NCBI RefSeq assembly: GCF_000519005.1
Contig: NZ_JAER01000004.1
Span: 143,162-207,161 of the forward strand
DNA: 64,000 bases
DNA from: Nocardioides sp. J54
GTDB lineage: Bacteria; Actinomycetota; Actinomycetes; Propionibacteriales; Nocardioidaceae
Direction: 5' to 3'
The notes under the pieces were generated by a model. It worked only from the letters and a program-made list of their open reading frames with translations. It ran no database searches and was not told where the DNA came from. This document shows, piece after piece, positions 16,654 through 26,275 of this stretch (position 1 is the stretch's first letter; every line of letters begins with the position of its first letter). Made by a program: the position numbers and the translations under genes.

Positions 16654-17829
16654 TCAGGAGCGGGCACGGGCGAGCCGCGCGTCGACGGCGGCAGGGCTGA
16701 GGACGGCGTCGAGCGCGAGCGCGGCGCAGCCGACGAGCCCCGCCCGATCACCGTACGTCGCGGGCAGGAACTGCAGCTCGCGGGTCGCGAGCGCCGAGGC
16801 CTTCGCGTAGACGGCCTCGCGCACGCCGGCGGCGTACACGTCGTAGGCGCCGGCCATGTCGCCGCCGAGGACGATGGCGCGCGGGTTCAGCAGGTTGATG
16901 GCGACCGCGAGCAGCTCGCCGACCTGGCGGCCGCTCTCGCGCAGCAGCTGCTTGGCCTCCGCGTCGCCGGCCAGCGCCTGCGCGACCAGGTCGCGGACGT
17001 GGTCGACGGTGCGGCCCTCCTCGCGCAGCCGGGCGACGAGCGCCCAGCCGGAGGCGACGGTCTCGAGGCAGCCGACGTCGCCGCAGCGGCACGGCCGTCC
17101 GGCGGCCTCCGCGACCTTGGTGTGCCCGAGGTCGCCGGCGCCACCGCGGGCGCCGGTGACGATGCGACCGCCGGCGAGGACGCCGAGCCCGATCCCGGTC
17201 GACGCCTTGACGACGAGCAGGTCGTCGGTGGGCGTGGCGTGGCCGAGGAACTCCGAGCGGGCCATGGTGTCGGCGTCGTTGGCGAGCAGGATCGGGGCGT
17301 CCGCCACGTCGGCGAGGTACGGCGCCAGCGGGACGCCGTCCCAGCCGGCCATGACCGGGGTGTCGACGCTGACGCCGCGCTCGGTGTCGACGACGCCGGG
17401 CAGGGAGACCCCGATCCCGAGCACGCCCAGCGCCGGGGCCGGGCCGGCGGCGAGCAGCGTGCGCAGCTGGTCGGCGACGACGGGCATCACGTCGTCGGGG
17501 CCCGCGCCGACCTCGTGGTCGACGGCGGAGGCGGCGAGCTCGGTGCCGCCGAGGTCGAAGACCGCGACCTGGGAACGGGAGCGGCCGATGGCGGCGGCGA
17601 GCACCACGCCGGCGCCGGTGTCGAAGACCAGGCTCCCGGGCGGGCGCCCGCCGGTGGAGGCGAGTTCGGCGCCGGGACGGAGCAGGCCGGCGTCGGTCAG
17701 CGCGGCGACCCGGGCGACGACCGCGGTGCGGGACAGCCCGGTGAGCCCGCGCAGGTCGGCGCGGGTGCTCGCCCGGCCGCTGCGCAGCAGTGCGAGGAGC
17801 TCACCGGCGGTGGCGGACTCGCGCGCCAT
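16654..17829 (-). CDS. ROK-family transcriptional regulator
   Basis: A 391-aa repressor with an N-terminal winged HTH (STRADLRGLTGLSRTAVVAR) and a C-terminal ROK sugar-kinase-like domain. The latter includes VAVFDLGGTELAA and the ROK zinc motif CRCGDVGCLETVASG. It is divergent from zwf-edd-eda with a 137-bp intergenic region holding a dyad at 17899-17927. The likely role is sugar-responsive repression of the Entner-Doudoroff genes and of itself. The effector (glucose, gluconate or a phosphorylated sugar) is not deducible. Confidence 0.87.
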   Translation of the reverse strand: MARESATAGELLALLRSGRASTRADLRGLTGLSRTAVVARVAALTDAGLLRPGAELASTGGRPPGSLVFDTGAGVVLAAAIGRSRSQVAVFDLGGTELAASAVDHEVGAGPDDVMPVVADQLRTLLAAGPAPALGVLGIGVSLPGVVDTERGVSVDTPVMAGWDGVPLAPYLADVADAPILLANDADTMARSEFLGHATPTDDLLVVKASTGIGLGVLAGGRIVTGARGGAGDLGHTKVAEAAGRPCRCGDVGCLETVASGWALVARLREEGRTVDHVRDLVAQALAGDAEAKQLLRESGRQVGELLAVAINLLNPRAIVLGGDMAGAYDVYAAGVREAVYAKASALATRELQFLPATYGDRAGLVGCAALALDAVLSPAAVDARLARARS

Positions 17830-17898
17830 CAGCCCTCACCCCGGCGGGTGGTGGCGCAGCGCAGTCGGGCGCGGGACATGCCCGGAGTCTAAGCGCGA

Positions 17899-17927
17899 CC
17901 ACTTTGATCTCAAAAAGACCTAAGTGG
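17899..17927. promoter_or_regulatory. Dyad operator between ROK regulator and zwf
   Basis: CCACTT (17899-17904) pairs with AAGTGG (17922-17927). An inner TCT/AGA pair flanks a CAAAA loop, giving 10 of 12 symmetric positions. It lies upstream of the zwf -10 box (TACCGT at 17954-17959). It is the probable ROK binding site. Confidence 0.5.
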
Positions 17928-17966
17928 GGTTTCCATCGTGCACTCTTTGGCTCTACCGTGGTGGGT

Positions 17967-19430
17967 GTGAGTGCGACTCCCGACCTCGAGGTCCCTGCCT
18001 GCGACTTCACCGTCTTCGGTGGCACCGGCGACCTCGCCCTCCGCAAGCTGCTCCCCGGGCTCTACGAGCGCGAGCGCCAGCGCAACCTCCACCCCGACAC
18101 CCGGATCATCGGAGTGTCCCGGCACGCCCTCGACGACGCCGGCTACCGCGACCTGGTCACCCAGGCCCTCTTCGAGCACGTGCCCGAGGACCACCTCGAG
18201 GCCGGCGCGGTGCACCGGCTGACCAGCCGCCTGCACCACCTCGCCATCGACGCCCACGCCCCCGACGGGTGGCACCAGCTGCACGGCCTGCTCAAGGACC
18301 ACCCGCGCCGCACCGTCCGCGGCGAGGCCCCGGCGACGCGCGTGTTCTACCTCGCCGTCGGCTCCGACCTGTTCGGCCCGATCTGCGACCGCCTCGACGA
18401 CCTCGGCCTCGTCGAGGCCGACAGCCGCGTCGTCCTCGAGAAGCCGATCGGCTCCGACCTGGCGTCCTCGCGCGTCGTCAACGACGCCGTCGGGCGGGTG
18501 TTCGAGGAGGGGCAGGTCTACCGGATCGACCACTACCTCGGGAAGGAGAGCGTGCAGAACCTGCTGGTCACGCGCTTCGCCAACACCTTCCTCGAGCCGG
18601 TGTGGAACTCCCGCTGGGTCGACCACGTGCAGATCACCGTGTCCGAGACGCTCGGCGTCGGCGGCCGCGGCGGCTACTACGACCGCGCCGGCGCGCTGCG
18701 CGACATGGTGCAGAACCACCTGCTGCAGATGCTCTGCCTCGTGGCGATGGAGCCCCCGACGTACGTCGGCGGCGACCCGGTGCGCGACGAGAAGCTCAAG
18801 GTGCTGCGCGCCCTCAAGCCGCTGGCCGGCGCCGACGTGCACCGGCACACCGTGCGCGGGCAGTACACGACGTACGCCGAGGAGATCGGCCGGCAGAGCA
18901 CGACCGAGACCTTCGTGGCACTGCGCGCGGAGGTGCAGAACTGGCGGTGGGCGGGCGTGCCGTTCTACCTGCGCACGGGCAAGCGGCTGGCCCGCAAGGA
19001 GTCGACCATCGAGGTCGTCTTCAAGGAGCCGCCGCACGCGATGTTCCCGCACAGCGAGGGCGTCACGACGCCGAACCGGCTGACCATCCGGATGCAGCCC
19101 GACGAGGGCATGCAGCTGCACCTGACCGCCAAGCACCCCGGCCCGGGCGGCATCCGCATGCACCCGGCCTCGCTCGACCTCAGCTACGACGACACCTTCG
19201 ACGAGCGCAGCCCCGACGCCTACGAGCGGCTGCTGCTCGACGTGATGCGCGGCATCCCGACCCTGTTCATGCGCCGCGACGAGGTCGAGGCGGCGTGGGC
19301 GTGGGTCGAGCCGATCCTCGACCAGTGGCAGCGCGTCGGCATCGAGCCGGTCCGCTACCACCCCGGCACCACCGGCCCGGCCGCGGCGGCGACGCTCCTG
19401 GCCCGCGAGGGCCGCACCTGGCAGGAGTGA
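17967..19430 (+). CDS. zwf: Glucose-6-phosphate 1-dehydrogenase
   Basis: Oxidises glucose 6-phosphate to 6-phosphogluconolactone with NAD(P)+. The 487-aa length is normal. The N-terminal [17 protein letters not shown] is the nucleotide-binding Rossmann motif and [14 protein letters not shown] contains the substrate-binding and catalytic His/Lys. The GTG at 17967 is chosen because TACCGT lies 7 nt upstream (leaderless geometry) and the protein begins VSATPDLEV directly before the conserved core. It is the first gene of zwf-edd-eda, with only 1 bp before edd, so its product is committed to the Entner-Doudoroff shunt. Confidence 0.95.
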   Translation: MSATPDLEVPACDFTVFGGTGDLALRKLLPGLYERERQRNLHPDTRIIGVSRHALDDAGYRDLVTQALFEHVPEDHLEAGAVHRLTSRLHHLAIDAHAPDGWHQLHGLLKDHPRRTVRGEAPATRVFYLAVGSDLFGPICDRLDDLGLVEADSRVVLEKPIGSDLASSRVVNDAVGRVFEEGQVYRIDHYLGKESVQNLLVTRFANTFLEPVWNSRWVDHVQITVSETLGVGGRGGYYDRAGALRDMVQNHLLQMLCLVAMEPPTYVGGDPVRDEKLKVLRALKPLAGADVHRHTVRGQYTTYAEEIGRQSTTETFVALRAEVQNWRWAGVPFYLRTGKRLARKESTIEVVFKEPPHAMFPHSEGVTTPNRLTIRMQPDEGMQLHLTAKHPGPGGIRMHPASLDLSYDDTFDERSPDAYERLLLDVMRGIPTLFMRRDEVEAAWAWVEPILDQWQRVGIEPVRYHPGTTGPAAAATLLAREGRTWQE

Positions 19431-19431
19431 G

Positions 19432-21300
19432 ATGACCCAGCACCTTCACCCCGTCCTGGCCGACGTGACCCGTCGGCTCACCGAGCGCAGCGCCGCCACC
19501 CGCACGGCGTACCTCGCTCGCGTGCGCGAGGCGGCCCTGCGCGGACCTGCGCGGGGTCGCCTCGCGTGCGCCAACCTCGCGCACGGCTTCGCGGCCGCCG
19601 AGGGCCCGGCGAAGGCGGAGCTCGCGCGCGGGCAGAAGCCGAACCTGGCGATCGTCACGAGCTACAACGACATGCTCTCGGCGCACCAGCCGTACGGCGA
19701 CTACCCGCCCGTCCTCAAGGACGCGGTCGTCCGCGCAGGTGGTCTCGCGCAGGTCGCCGGCGGCGTGCCGGCGATGTGCGACGGCGTCACCCAGGGCCGC
19801 GACGGCATGCAGCTCTCGCTCTACAGCCGCGACGTGATCGCGATGTCGACCGCGATCGCGCTCTCCCACGACATGTTCGACGCCGCCCTGCTGCTCGGCG
19901 TCTGCGACAAGATCGTGCCCGGCCTACTGATCGGCGCGCTGTCCTTCGGGCACCTGCCCGCCGTGTGGGTGCCCGCCGGGCCGATGGCCTCGGGCCTGCC
20001 CAACAAGGAGAAGGCGAGGGTGCGGCAGCTCTTCGCCGAGGGCAAGGTCGGCCGTGAGGAGCTGCTCGAGGCCGAGTCGGCGTCGTACCACTCGCGCGGG
20101 ACGTGCACCTTCTACGGCACCGCCAACTCCAACCAGCTGCTGATGGAGGTGATGGGCCTGCACCTGCCGGGCTCCTCCTTCGTCAACCCCGACAACCCGC
20201 TGCGCGACGCGCTCACCCGCGAGGCGGCGGCGGTGGCGGTGCGCCGCACCCAGCAGCACGATGCGGCGCCGGCCCTCGGCGAGATGGTTGACGAGAAGGT
20301 CGTGCTCAACGCGTGCGTGGCCCTGCTCGCGAGCGGTGGGTCGACCAACCACACGCTGCACCTGGTCGCGATCGCGCGTGCTGCCGGGATCCTGCTGACG
20401 TGGGACGACCTCGCCGACCTGTCGGCCGTCGTACCGCTGCTGGCGCGGGTCTACCCCAACGGTGCCGCGGACGTGAACCACTTCCACGCCGCCGGCGGGA
20501 TCGGCTTCCTGGTGAGCACCCTGCTCGACGCGGGACTGCTGCACGAGGACGTCGAGACGATCGTCGGCCACGGCCTGCGCCGCTACACCGAGGAGCCGGT
20601 GCTCATCGACGGCGAGCTGTCGTGGCGTCCCGGCCCGGCCGAGAGCCTCGACCTCGACGTGCTCCGTCCAGCCACCGACCCGTTCTCCGCCGACGGCGGG
20701 CTGAAGGTGCTGCGCGGACCGCTCGGCACCGGGGTCATCAAGACTTCCGCCGTGGCGGTCGAGCACCGCACGGTCACCGCGCCGGCGCGGGTCTTCGACG
20801 ACCAGCAGGACTTCCTGCAGGCCTTCGCCGACGGCGACCTCGACGGCCAGGACCTCGTCGCGGTCATCCGCTACCAGGGCCCCGCCGCCAACGGCATGCC
20901 CGAGCTGCACAAGCTGACCCCCGCGCTCGGCGTGCTGCAGGACCGTGGGCAACGGGTCGCGATCGTCACCGACGGCCGGATGTCCGGTGCCTCCGGAAAG
21001 GTCCCCGCCGCCATCCACGTCACCCCCGAGGCCGCCGTCGGCGGGCCGCTCGCCCGGGTGCGTGACGGCGACGTCATCACCCTCGACGCCGGCGCCGGCG
21101 TGCTGCACGTCGAGGCCGACCTCGCGCATCGCGAGCCGACCGGCGCTGCGCCCTCGGGCGCGGCGTGGGCCGGCACCGGGCGCGAGCTCTTCGCCGCGTT
21201 CCGTGCGACCGTGGGACCAGCCGACGAGGGAGCATCGGTGTTCCCCTCGCCCGCCGCCGACCCGACCACCGCCCCGGAGGCTCCCCTTGTCCGCTCCTGA
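19432..21300 (+). CDS. edd: Phosphogluconate dehydratase
   Basis: Dehydrates 6-phosphogluconate to KDPG, the committed Entner-Doudoroff step. It is 622 aa, typical for Edd in the IlvD/Edd family. The three Fe-S-ligand cysteines fall in [21 protein letters not shown] and [15 protein letters not shown]. The C-terminal segment [19 protein letters not shown] is diagnostic. CAGGAG lies just before the ATG. No separate 6-phosphogluconolactonase is encoded here; it must be elsewhere or the lactone hydrolyses spontaneously. Confidence 0.95.
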   Translation: MTQHLHPVLADVTRRLTERSAATRTAYLARVREAALRGPARGRLACANLAHGFAAAEGPAKAELARGQKPNLAIVTSYNDMLSAHQPYGDYPPVLKDAVVRAGGLAQVAGGVPAMCDGVTQGRDGMQLSLYSRDVIAMSTAIALSHDMFDAALLLGVCDKIVPGLLIGALSFGHLPAVWVPAGPMASGLPNKEKARVRQLFAEGKVGREELLEAESASYHSRGTCTFYGTANSNQLLMEVMGLHLPGSSFVNPDNPLRDALTREAAAVAVRRTQQHDAAPALGEMVDEKVVLNACVALLASGGSTNHTLHLVAIARAAGILLTWDDLADLSAVVPLLARVYPNGAADVNHFHAAGGIGFLVSTLLDAGLLHEDVETIVGHGLRRYTEEPVLIDGELSWRPGPAESLDLDVLRPATDPFSADGGLKVLRGPLGTGVIKTSAVAVEHRTVTAPARVFDDQQDFLQAFADGDLDGQDLVAVIRYQGPAANGMPELHKLTPALGVLQDRGQRVAIVTDGRMSGASGKVPAAIHVTPEAAVGGPLARVRDGDVITLDAGAGVLHVEADLAHREPTGAAPSGAAWAGTGRELFAAFRATVGPADEGASVFPSPAADPTTAPEAPLVRS

Positions 21301-21937
21301 GTCCGTGCTCGACGTCGTCCCCGTCATGCCGGTGGTCGTCGTGCACGACCTCGCGGCCGCCGTACCCATCGCGCAGGCGCTGGTCGACGGCGGGCTGCCG
21401 GCGATCGAGCTGACCCTGCGCACCCCGGTCGCCCTGGACGCGCTGCGCGCCATCGCGGCCGAGGTGCCGGACATCCTGCTCGGCGCGGGCACCATCACCA
21501 CCCCGCCCCAGGCCGAGGCGGCCGTCGAGGCGGGGGCCCGTTTCCTGGTCTCCCCGGGCTCCACGCCCGCGCTGCTCGCGGCGATGCAGGCGACCGGCGT
21601 GCCGTTCCTACCCGGGACGTCGACCGTCTCGGAGGTGCTCGCGGTGCTCGAGGCCGGGCAGCGCGAGATGAAGTTCTTCCCGGCTGAGGCGTCCGGTGGT
21701 GTGCGCTACCTCAGGTCTGTCGGCGACCCGGTGCCGCAGGCCCGTTTCTGCCCCACCGGCGGCATCACCCCCGCCTCCGCCCCCGACTACCTCGCCCTGC
21801 CGAACGTCGGCTGCGTCGGCGGCTCCTGGATCACCCCCGCCGACGCCGTCGCCGCGGGCGACTGGGACCGGATCCGCACCCTCGCCGCCGAGGCCGCCGC
21901 CCTCCGCTCACCCGCCTCACCCCACCCCAGCCCATAA
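21287..21937 (+). CDS. eda: KDPG aldolase
   Basis: Cleaves KDPG to pyruvate and glyceraldehyde 3-phosphate; 216 aa. Family motifs are [40 protein letters not shown] (Schiff-base Lys) and FCPTGGI. The TTG start at 21287 overlaps the 3' end of edd by 14 nt and is preceded by GGAGG 6 nt away, implying translational coupling. An in-frame GTG at 21305 is the alternative. It completes the pathway in this operon. Confidence 0.93.
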   Translation: MSAPESVLDVVPVMPVVVVHDLAAAVPIAQALVDGGLPAIELTLRTPVALDALRAIAAEVPDILLGAGTITTPPQAEAAVEAGARFLVSPGSTPALLAAMQATGVPFLPGTSTVSEVLAVLEAGQREMKFFPAEASGGVRYLRSVGDPVPQARFCPTGGITPASAPDYLALPNVGCVGGSWITPADAVAAGDWDRIRTLAAEAAALRSPASPHPSP

Positions 21938-21970
21938 CACGGGGCGGTCGGTTCGTCCAGACCTTCGCGA

Positions 21971-22029
21971 TAGTCCCGGGTCAAAAGCACCTTCCGGCGG
22001 CGTGTCGCGGTGCTTTTGACCCGGGACTA
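21971..22029. repeat. Long perfect hairpin, copy 1 of a pair
   Basis: 21-bp perfect arms (21971-21991 and 22009-22029) around a 17-nt loop ending CGGCGTGTCGC. It starts TAGTCCC and carries AAAAGCACC next to the loop. It lies 33 bp after the eda stop and could act as its terminator. Copy 2 starts 110 bp further on. Confidence 0.85.
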
Positions 22030-22080
22030 CCGCCGTTGGCGAGCCTGGTGACCGGACGAGGTGGGGCGGTCGGGCTGGGG

Positions 22081-22139
22081 TAGTCCCTGACGAAAAGCAC
22101 CGTCGTACGGCGTGTCGCGGTGCTTTTCGTCAGGGACTA
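22081..22139. repeat. Long perfect hairpin, copy 2 of a pair
   Basis: 21-bp perfect arms (22081-22101 and 22119-22139) with a 17-nt loop sharing CGGCGTGTCGC in the same orientation as copy 1. The stem differs from copy 1 at four positions (GGGTC versus TGACG in the left arm), and all four are compensated in the right arm. It ends 6 bp from the stop of the convergent 22146-22718 gene. Confidence 0.85.
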
Positions 22140-22145
22140 CCGCGC

Positions 22146-22718
22146 TCAGGCGCGGCGGCCGAGGAGGGCGAGCAGCTCGAGCAGGGGCGGGGCGCCGGGC
22201 GGGACCGGGAGGGGCGGGCCGAAGGCGGCGCCGCGCTCGGAGAGGGTCTCCGGGGTGGAGAACGGGCGGGCGAAGGACAGGCAGGCCGCGACGTCGGCGT
22301 CGGTGACCTCGAAGGGGCGGCCGAGGGCGGTCGCGAGGTCCCAGCCGTGCACGACGACCTCGTTGAGGGCGACGGCCGCGGCGACGTCACCGGGCAGGTC
22401 GATGCCGCCGGCGGCGGTCATGCCGTCGTACGTCGCCGGGTCGCGCCACGCCGCCGCCAGCGCGCCGAGGTCGGCGCCGATCCGGTCCCGGAAGCCCGGC
22501 TCGAGGCGGGAGCCGTCGCCGACGGCGCCCTGCTCGGTGCCCGGCACCGGCTCCTTGCGGGCTGCGCCGGTGAAGGCGACGGCGAGGCCGCCGACGTGGT
22601 CGACGAGGTCGGCGACGGAGTACTCCGTGCACGGGGTCGGTCGGGCGAGGTCCTCGTCGCGCACGGCGGCGACGAGGGTGGCGAGGGTCGTGGTGGCCGG
22701 TCCGAGGTCGAGGGTCAT
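22146..22718 (-). CDS. TIGR03086-type metal-binding protein (DinB/mycothiol maleylpyruvate isomerase fold)
   Basis: A 190-aa four-helix protein of the actinobacterial DinB/MDMPI superfamily. Diagnostic segments are the N-terminal PTPCTEYSVADLVDHVGGLA and, later, ALNEVVVHGWDLATALGRPF. These segments supply the His residues expected to bind a divalent metal. The physiological reaction is unknown; members are usually linked to mycothiol chemistry. Only a weak AGGGG precedes the ATG. It stands alone on the minus strand after tadA, separated from eda by the paired hairpins. Confidence 0.8.
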   Translation of the reverse strand: MTLDLGPATTTLATLVAAVRDEDLARPTPCTEYSVADLVDHVGGLAVAFTGAARKEPVPGTEQGAVGDGSRLEPGFRDRIGADLGALAAAWRDPATYDGMTAAGGIDLPGDVAAAVALNEVVVHGWDLATALGRPFEVTDADVAACLSFARPFSTPETLSERGAAFGPPLPVPPGAPPLLELLALLGRRA

Positions 22719-22772
22719 GCCCCTACCGACCGGCGGGCGCCCGCGGAATCATCGGTGGTCCAGCTCGGTGGC

Positions 22773-23243
22773 TCAACCGCGCTGCGCGGAGAAGAACCGC
22801 TCGAGGAGCGCCGCGGACTCCGCGGCCAGCACGCCGGACACCACCTCGGGGCGGTGGTTGAGACGCCGGTCGCGCACGACGTCCCACAACGACCCCACGG
22901 CGCCCGCCTTGTCGTCCCAGGCACCGAAGACGACCCGGTCCACCCGGGACAGGACGGCGGCGCCGGCGCACATCGTGCACGGCTCGAGGGTCACCACGAG
23001 GGTGCAGCCGGAGAGCCGCCACTCCCCGCGGGCGGCGGCCGCGGCGCGGAGCGCGACCACCTCGGCGTGGCCGGTGGGGTCGCCATCGCGCTCGCGGACG
23101 TTGTGGCCGACGCCCACCACCTCACCGGCGGCGTCGACGACGACCGCGCCGATGGGTACGTCGCCGCTCGTCAGCGCGGCCTCCGCCTCGGCGAGGGCGC
23201 GCTGCATCGGCGCGGCCCAGGCCGCCTCGACCGGTCCTGTCAC
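22773..23243 (-). CDS. tadA: tRNA-specific adenosine deaminase
   Basis: Deaminates A34 to inosine in the tRNA-Arg(ACG) wobble position. It is 156 aa with the cytidine-deaminase-fold zinc site HAEV (catalytic Glu) and EPCTMCAGA (two Cys ligands). DDKAGAVGSLWD and LNHRPEV are typical for TadA. It has a GTG start without a strong Shine-Dalgarno. It lies 16 bp downstream of its associated-protein gene, an arrangement conserved in actinobacteria. Confidence 0.92.
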   Translation of the reverse strand: MTGPVEAAWAAPMQRALAEAEAALTSGDVPIGAVVVDAAGEVVGVGHNVRERDGDPTGHAEVVALRAAAAARGEWRLSGCTLVVTLEPCTMCAGAAVLSRVDRVVFGAWDDKAGAVGSLWDVVRDRRLNHRPEVVSGVLAAESAALLERFFSAQRG

Positions 23244-23259
23244 GCTGTCACGCCGAGGG

Positions 23260-23754
23260 TCACGCGGAGGTCAGGCCGACGACGTCGTCGAAGAGCTGGC
23301 CGAAACCCATGCCGCGGGCGATCTCCGAGAGCATCTCGTCGGGGTAGAGCTCGTCGTCGTCCAGCACCTCGGCGAGGAACATCGCGTCCACGCCCAGGTC
23401 GCTGAGCAGCTCGAGGTCGCCGGCGGGCTCGGGGTCGTCCTCGTCGTCCACCGGTGGCAGGCCGAGGTGCTCGACCACGTCGGCAGCCAGCTCCCACTCC
23501 GAGGCGGCGGTGATGTCGGAGAGCATCACCCGCACCTGCTGGCCGGTCACGCGGACGACGAAGAAGAAGTCCTCCTCCACCGCGACCAGCCCGACGACGC
23601 CGCCGTCACCGGGGAACCTGCGCAGCGCGGACACGAGGGTGTCGACGTCGGTCGCGTGGTCGGGCGTGAGCTCGGCGACCTGCCACACCCCCTCCTGGCG
23701 GTAGGCGGCGAGCGCGAAGTCGACCGATTCGGTGGACGGGCCGGCTGCGGTCAT
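23260..23754 (-). CDS. tRNA adenosine deaminase-associated protein
   Basis: A 164-aa acidic protein of the family regularly encoded beside tadA in actinobacteria. It begins MTAAGPSTESVDFALAAYRQ and contains a strongly acidic loop (PPVDDEDDPEPAGDLE). Its molecular role is not established. The ATG at 23754 excludes an upstream extension lacking similarity. Confidence 0.8.
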   Translation of the reverse strand: MTAAGPSTESVDFALAAYRQEGVWQVAELTPDHATDVDTLVSALRRFPGDGGVVGLVAVEEDFFFVVRVTGQQVRVMLSDITAASEWELAADVVEHLGLPPVDDEDDPEPAGDLELLSDLGVDAMFLAEVLDDDELYPDEMLSEIARGMGFGQLFDDVVGLTSA

Positions 23755-23884
23755 GCGCCAAGCGTGACACGGGAATCGGGACAGGGCCAGAGGTTTGGCC
23801 CCCTCGCGCAGGACGGTCCCCACCGCCCGCGCCCGCGGGCCGCGGGGTGGCGGCAGCGCCGGGGAGTCCGACTAGGGTTGGCCC

Positions 23885-24529
23885 ATGCGCACCCTGGTCG
23901 TGGACCACCCCCTCGTCGCCCACAAGCTGACCGTGCTCCGCGACCAGCAGACCGACTCGCCGACCTTCCGCTCGCTCGCCGACGAGCTGGTCACCCTGCT
24001 GGCCTACGAGGCCACCCGCGACGTGCGGGTCGAGACCACGGACATCGTCACGCCGGTCGCGCCCACGACGGGGGTCCGGCTCGCGACGCCCCGACCCCTC
24101 GTCGTACCGATCCTGCGGGCGGGCCTGGGCATGCTCGACGGGATGATGCGGCTGCTGCCGACGGCCGAGGTCGGCTTCCTGGGCATGGTCCGCAACGAGG
24201 AGACGCTCGAGGCGGTGACGTACGCCGAGCGGCTGCCCGACGACCTGACCGGCCGGCAGTGCTACGTGCTGGACCCGATGCTGGCGACCGGCGGCACGCT
24301 CGCCGCCGCGATCCGCTTCCTCGTCGACCGCGGCGCCGACCACATCACGGCGGTCTGCCTGCTGGCGGCGCCGGAGGGCTGCGACCGCGTGGAGCAGGAG
24401 CTCGCCGACCTCGACATCCCGGTCACCGTGGTGACGGCGGCGGTCGACGAGCGGCTCAACGAGAAGGGCTACATCGTCCCCGGCCTGGGCGACGCCGGCG
24501 ACCGGCTCTACGGCATCGCCGGGGGCTGA
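23885..24529 (+). CDS. upp: Uracil phosphoribosyltransferase
   Basis: Salvages uracil with PRPP to UMP; 214 aa, standard length. The PRPP-binding loop is [15 protein letters not shown], and [15 protein letters not shown] and the C-terminal [14 protein letters not shown] are characteristic. TAGGGT at 23873-23878 lies 6 nt before the ATG with no Shine-Dalgarno, so the transcript is probably leaderless. It is divergent from the TadA-associated gene. Confidence 0.95.
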   Translation: MRTLVVDHPLVAHKLTVLRDQQTDSPTFRSLADELVTLLAYEATRDVRVETTDIVTPVAPTTGVRLATPRPLVVPILRAGLGMLDGMMRLLPTAEVGFLGMVRNEETLEAVTYAERLPDDLTGRQCYVLDPMLATGGTLAAAIRFLVDRGADHITAVCLLAAPEGCDRVEQELADLDIPVTVVTAAVDERLNEKGYIVPGLGDAGDRLYGIAGG

Positions 24530-24587
24530 CCCACTCCCGCCACACCCTCTCCGGAGCCTGCGAACAGGGTCCAGGGCAAGACATAGA

Positions 24588-24609
24588 TCAAATCATTATC
24601 ATGATTTGA
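24588..24609. promoter_or_regulatory. AT-rich palindrome upstream of pntA
   Basis: Perfect 9-bp arms TCAAATCAT (24588-24596) and ATGATTTGA (24601-24609) around TATC. It stands out in a GC-rich region 125 bp before pntA. It is either an operator for pntAB or an end-of-upp hairpin (58 bp after the upp stop). Confidence 0.5.
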
Positions 24610-24734
24610 GCGCAAGCGACGTAGGTCACACGTAAGACGCCCCCTGTGAACCCGTGAGGGCTGTGTAGTTTGCTGACCGCTGCGCCCACACCCGGGTGCT
24701 GCCGTTTGTTGTGTCCCTCAACGCTGGAGGCTCG

Positions 24735-26273
24735 ATGCTGATCGGCATCCCGCGCGAGTCGAAACCGGGCGAAACCCTGGTAGCGGCAACCGCCAAGACC
24801 GTTTCCCAACTGACCAACCTCGGCTACGACGTGATCGTCGAGACGGGCGCCGGCGAGTCCGCCGACCAGCCCGACAGCGCGTTCGCCGCCGTCGACGGGG
24901 TGCGCGTCGGTACGCCGGAGGAGGTGTGGGCCGCCGACGTCGTCGTCAAGGTCAACGCCCCCACCGACGAGGAGATCGGCCGGCTCCGGCGTGGCGCCAC
25001 GATCATCTCCATGATGGCCCCGGCCCGCAGCCCCGAGCTGCTGGAGCGGCTGCAGGCGCAGGGCGTCACCGCGCTGGCCATGGACGCCGTCCCGCGCATC
25101 TCGCGCGCGCAGTCGATGGACGTGCTGTCCTCGATGGCGAACGTCGCGGGCTACCGCGCCGTGGTCGAGGCCGCGCACGAGTTCGGCCGCATGTTCACCG
25201 GCCAGGTCACTGCCGCGGGCAAGATCCCGCCGGCCCGCGTGTTCGTCGTGGGCGCCGGCGTGGCCGGCCTCGCCGCGATCGGTGCCGCGTCGGCGATGGG
25301 CGCCGTCGTGCGCGCCTTCGACGTGCGCCCCGAGGTCGCCGAGCAGGTCGAGTCGATGGGCGCGGAGTTCGTGCACGTCGAGTTCGAGGCCGAGGTGTCC
25401 TCCGACGGCTACGCCAAGGAGATGACGGCCGAGCAGGTCGCCGCGACCGCCGCGATGTACGACGAGGAGGCGCGTGCCGCCGACATCGTCATCACCACCG
25501 CGCTGATCCCGGGCCGCCCCGCCCCGTCGCTGATCACCGCCGAGACCGTCGCCGGCATGCGCAACGGCTCGGTCATCGTCGACATGGCTGCGGCCAACGG
25601 CGGCAACGCCGCGGGCACGGTCGCCGACCAGAAGGTCGTCACCGAGAACGGCGTGACGATCCTCGGCTACACCGACCTCGCCGGTCGCCTGGCCGCGCAG
25701 ACGTCGCAGCTCTACGGCACCAACATCGTCAACCTGCTCAAGCTGCTGACCCCGGAGAAGGACGGCAACCTGGCGCTGGACTTCGACGACGTCGTCCAGC
25801 GCGGCATCACCGTCGTCAAGGACGGGGAGTCGACCTGGCCGCCCCCGGCCGTCCAGGTCTCGGCCGCCCCGGCGGCCGCTGCCGCCGCGCCGGTCGAGCC
25901 GAAGCCCGAGAAGAAGCCGATGTCGCCGCAGGCGAAGGTCGGCGCCGTGCTCGGCGCGATCGCGCTCTTCTGGCTGGTCAACGCCCTCGCCCCGACCGAC
26001 GAGCTGCGTCGCCACTTCACGGTGCTGATGCTGTCCGTGGTCGTCGGCTACTACGTGATCGGCAAGGTCGCGCACGCCCTGCACACGCCGCTGATGTCGG
26101 TCACGAACGCCATCTCCGGCGTCGTGGTCGTCGGTGCGCTGGTGCAGGTCGCCAGTGACGACAAGCTGATCGTCGGGCTGTCCGCGGTCGCGATCCTGCT
26201 CGCGTCGATCAACGTCTTCGGTGGGTTCGCGGTCACGCGCCGCATGCTCTCGATGTTCAGCAAGGGAGCCTGA
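24735..26273 (+). CDS. pntA: NAD(P) transhydrogenase subunit alpha
   Basis: Proton-translocating hydride transfer between NADH and NADP+. It is 512 aa and contains both the NAD-binding domain I ([20 protein letters not shown] and the Rossmann motif [15 protein letters not shown]) and, after an Ala/Pro-rich linker at about 380-400, a membrane domain with four hydrophobic segments. This is therefore the fused E. coli-type alpha subunit rather than the split PntAA/PntAB form. CTGGAGG precedes the ATG. pntB starts 2 bp later. Together with G6PDH just upstream, it lets the cell rebalance NADPH. Confidence 0.95.
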   Translation: MLIGIPRESKPGETLVAATAKTVSQLTNLGYDVIVETGAGESADQPDSAFAAVDGVRVGTPEEVWAADVVVKVNAPTDEEIGRLRRGATIISMMAPARSPELLERLQAQGVTALAMDAVPRISRAQSMDVLSSMANVAGYRAVVEAAHEFGRMFTGQVTAAGKIPPARVFVVGAGVAGLAAIGAASAMGAVVRAFDVRPEVAEQVESMGAEFVHVEFEAEVSSDGYAKEMTAEQVAATAAMYDEEARAADIVITTALIPGRPAPSLITAETVAGMRNGSVIVDMAAANGGNAAGTVADQKVVTENGVTILGYTDLAGRLAAQTSQLYGTNIVNLLKLLTPEKDGNLALDFDDVVQRGITVVKDGESTWPPPAVQVSAAPAAAAAAPVEPKPEKKPMSPQAKVGAVLGAIALFWLVNALAPTDELRRHFTVLMLSVVVGYYVIGKVAHALHTPLMSVTNAISGVVVVGALVQVASDDKLIVGLSAVAILLASINVFGGFAVTRRMLSMFSKGA

Positions 26274-26275
26274 CC

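Noticed and set aside
15577-17892. A 771-codon plus-strand frame opposite the aldo/keto reductase and ROK genes
   Set aside because: Low-complexity composition and complete antisense overlap with two clear genes.
24588-24609. Fur/Zur box
   Set aside because: The palindrome is AT-rich but its half-sites do not match the 7-1-7 Fur or Zur consensus, and pntAB is not a typical target.
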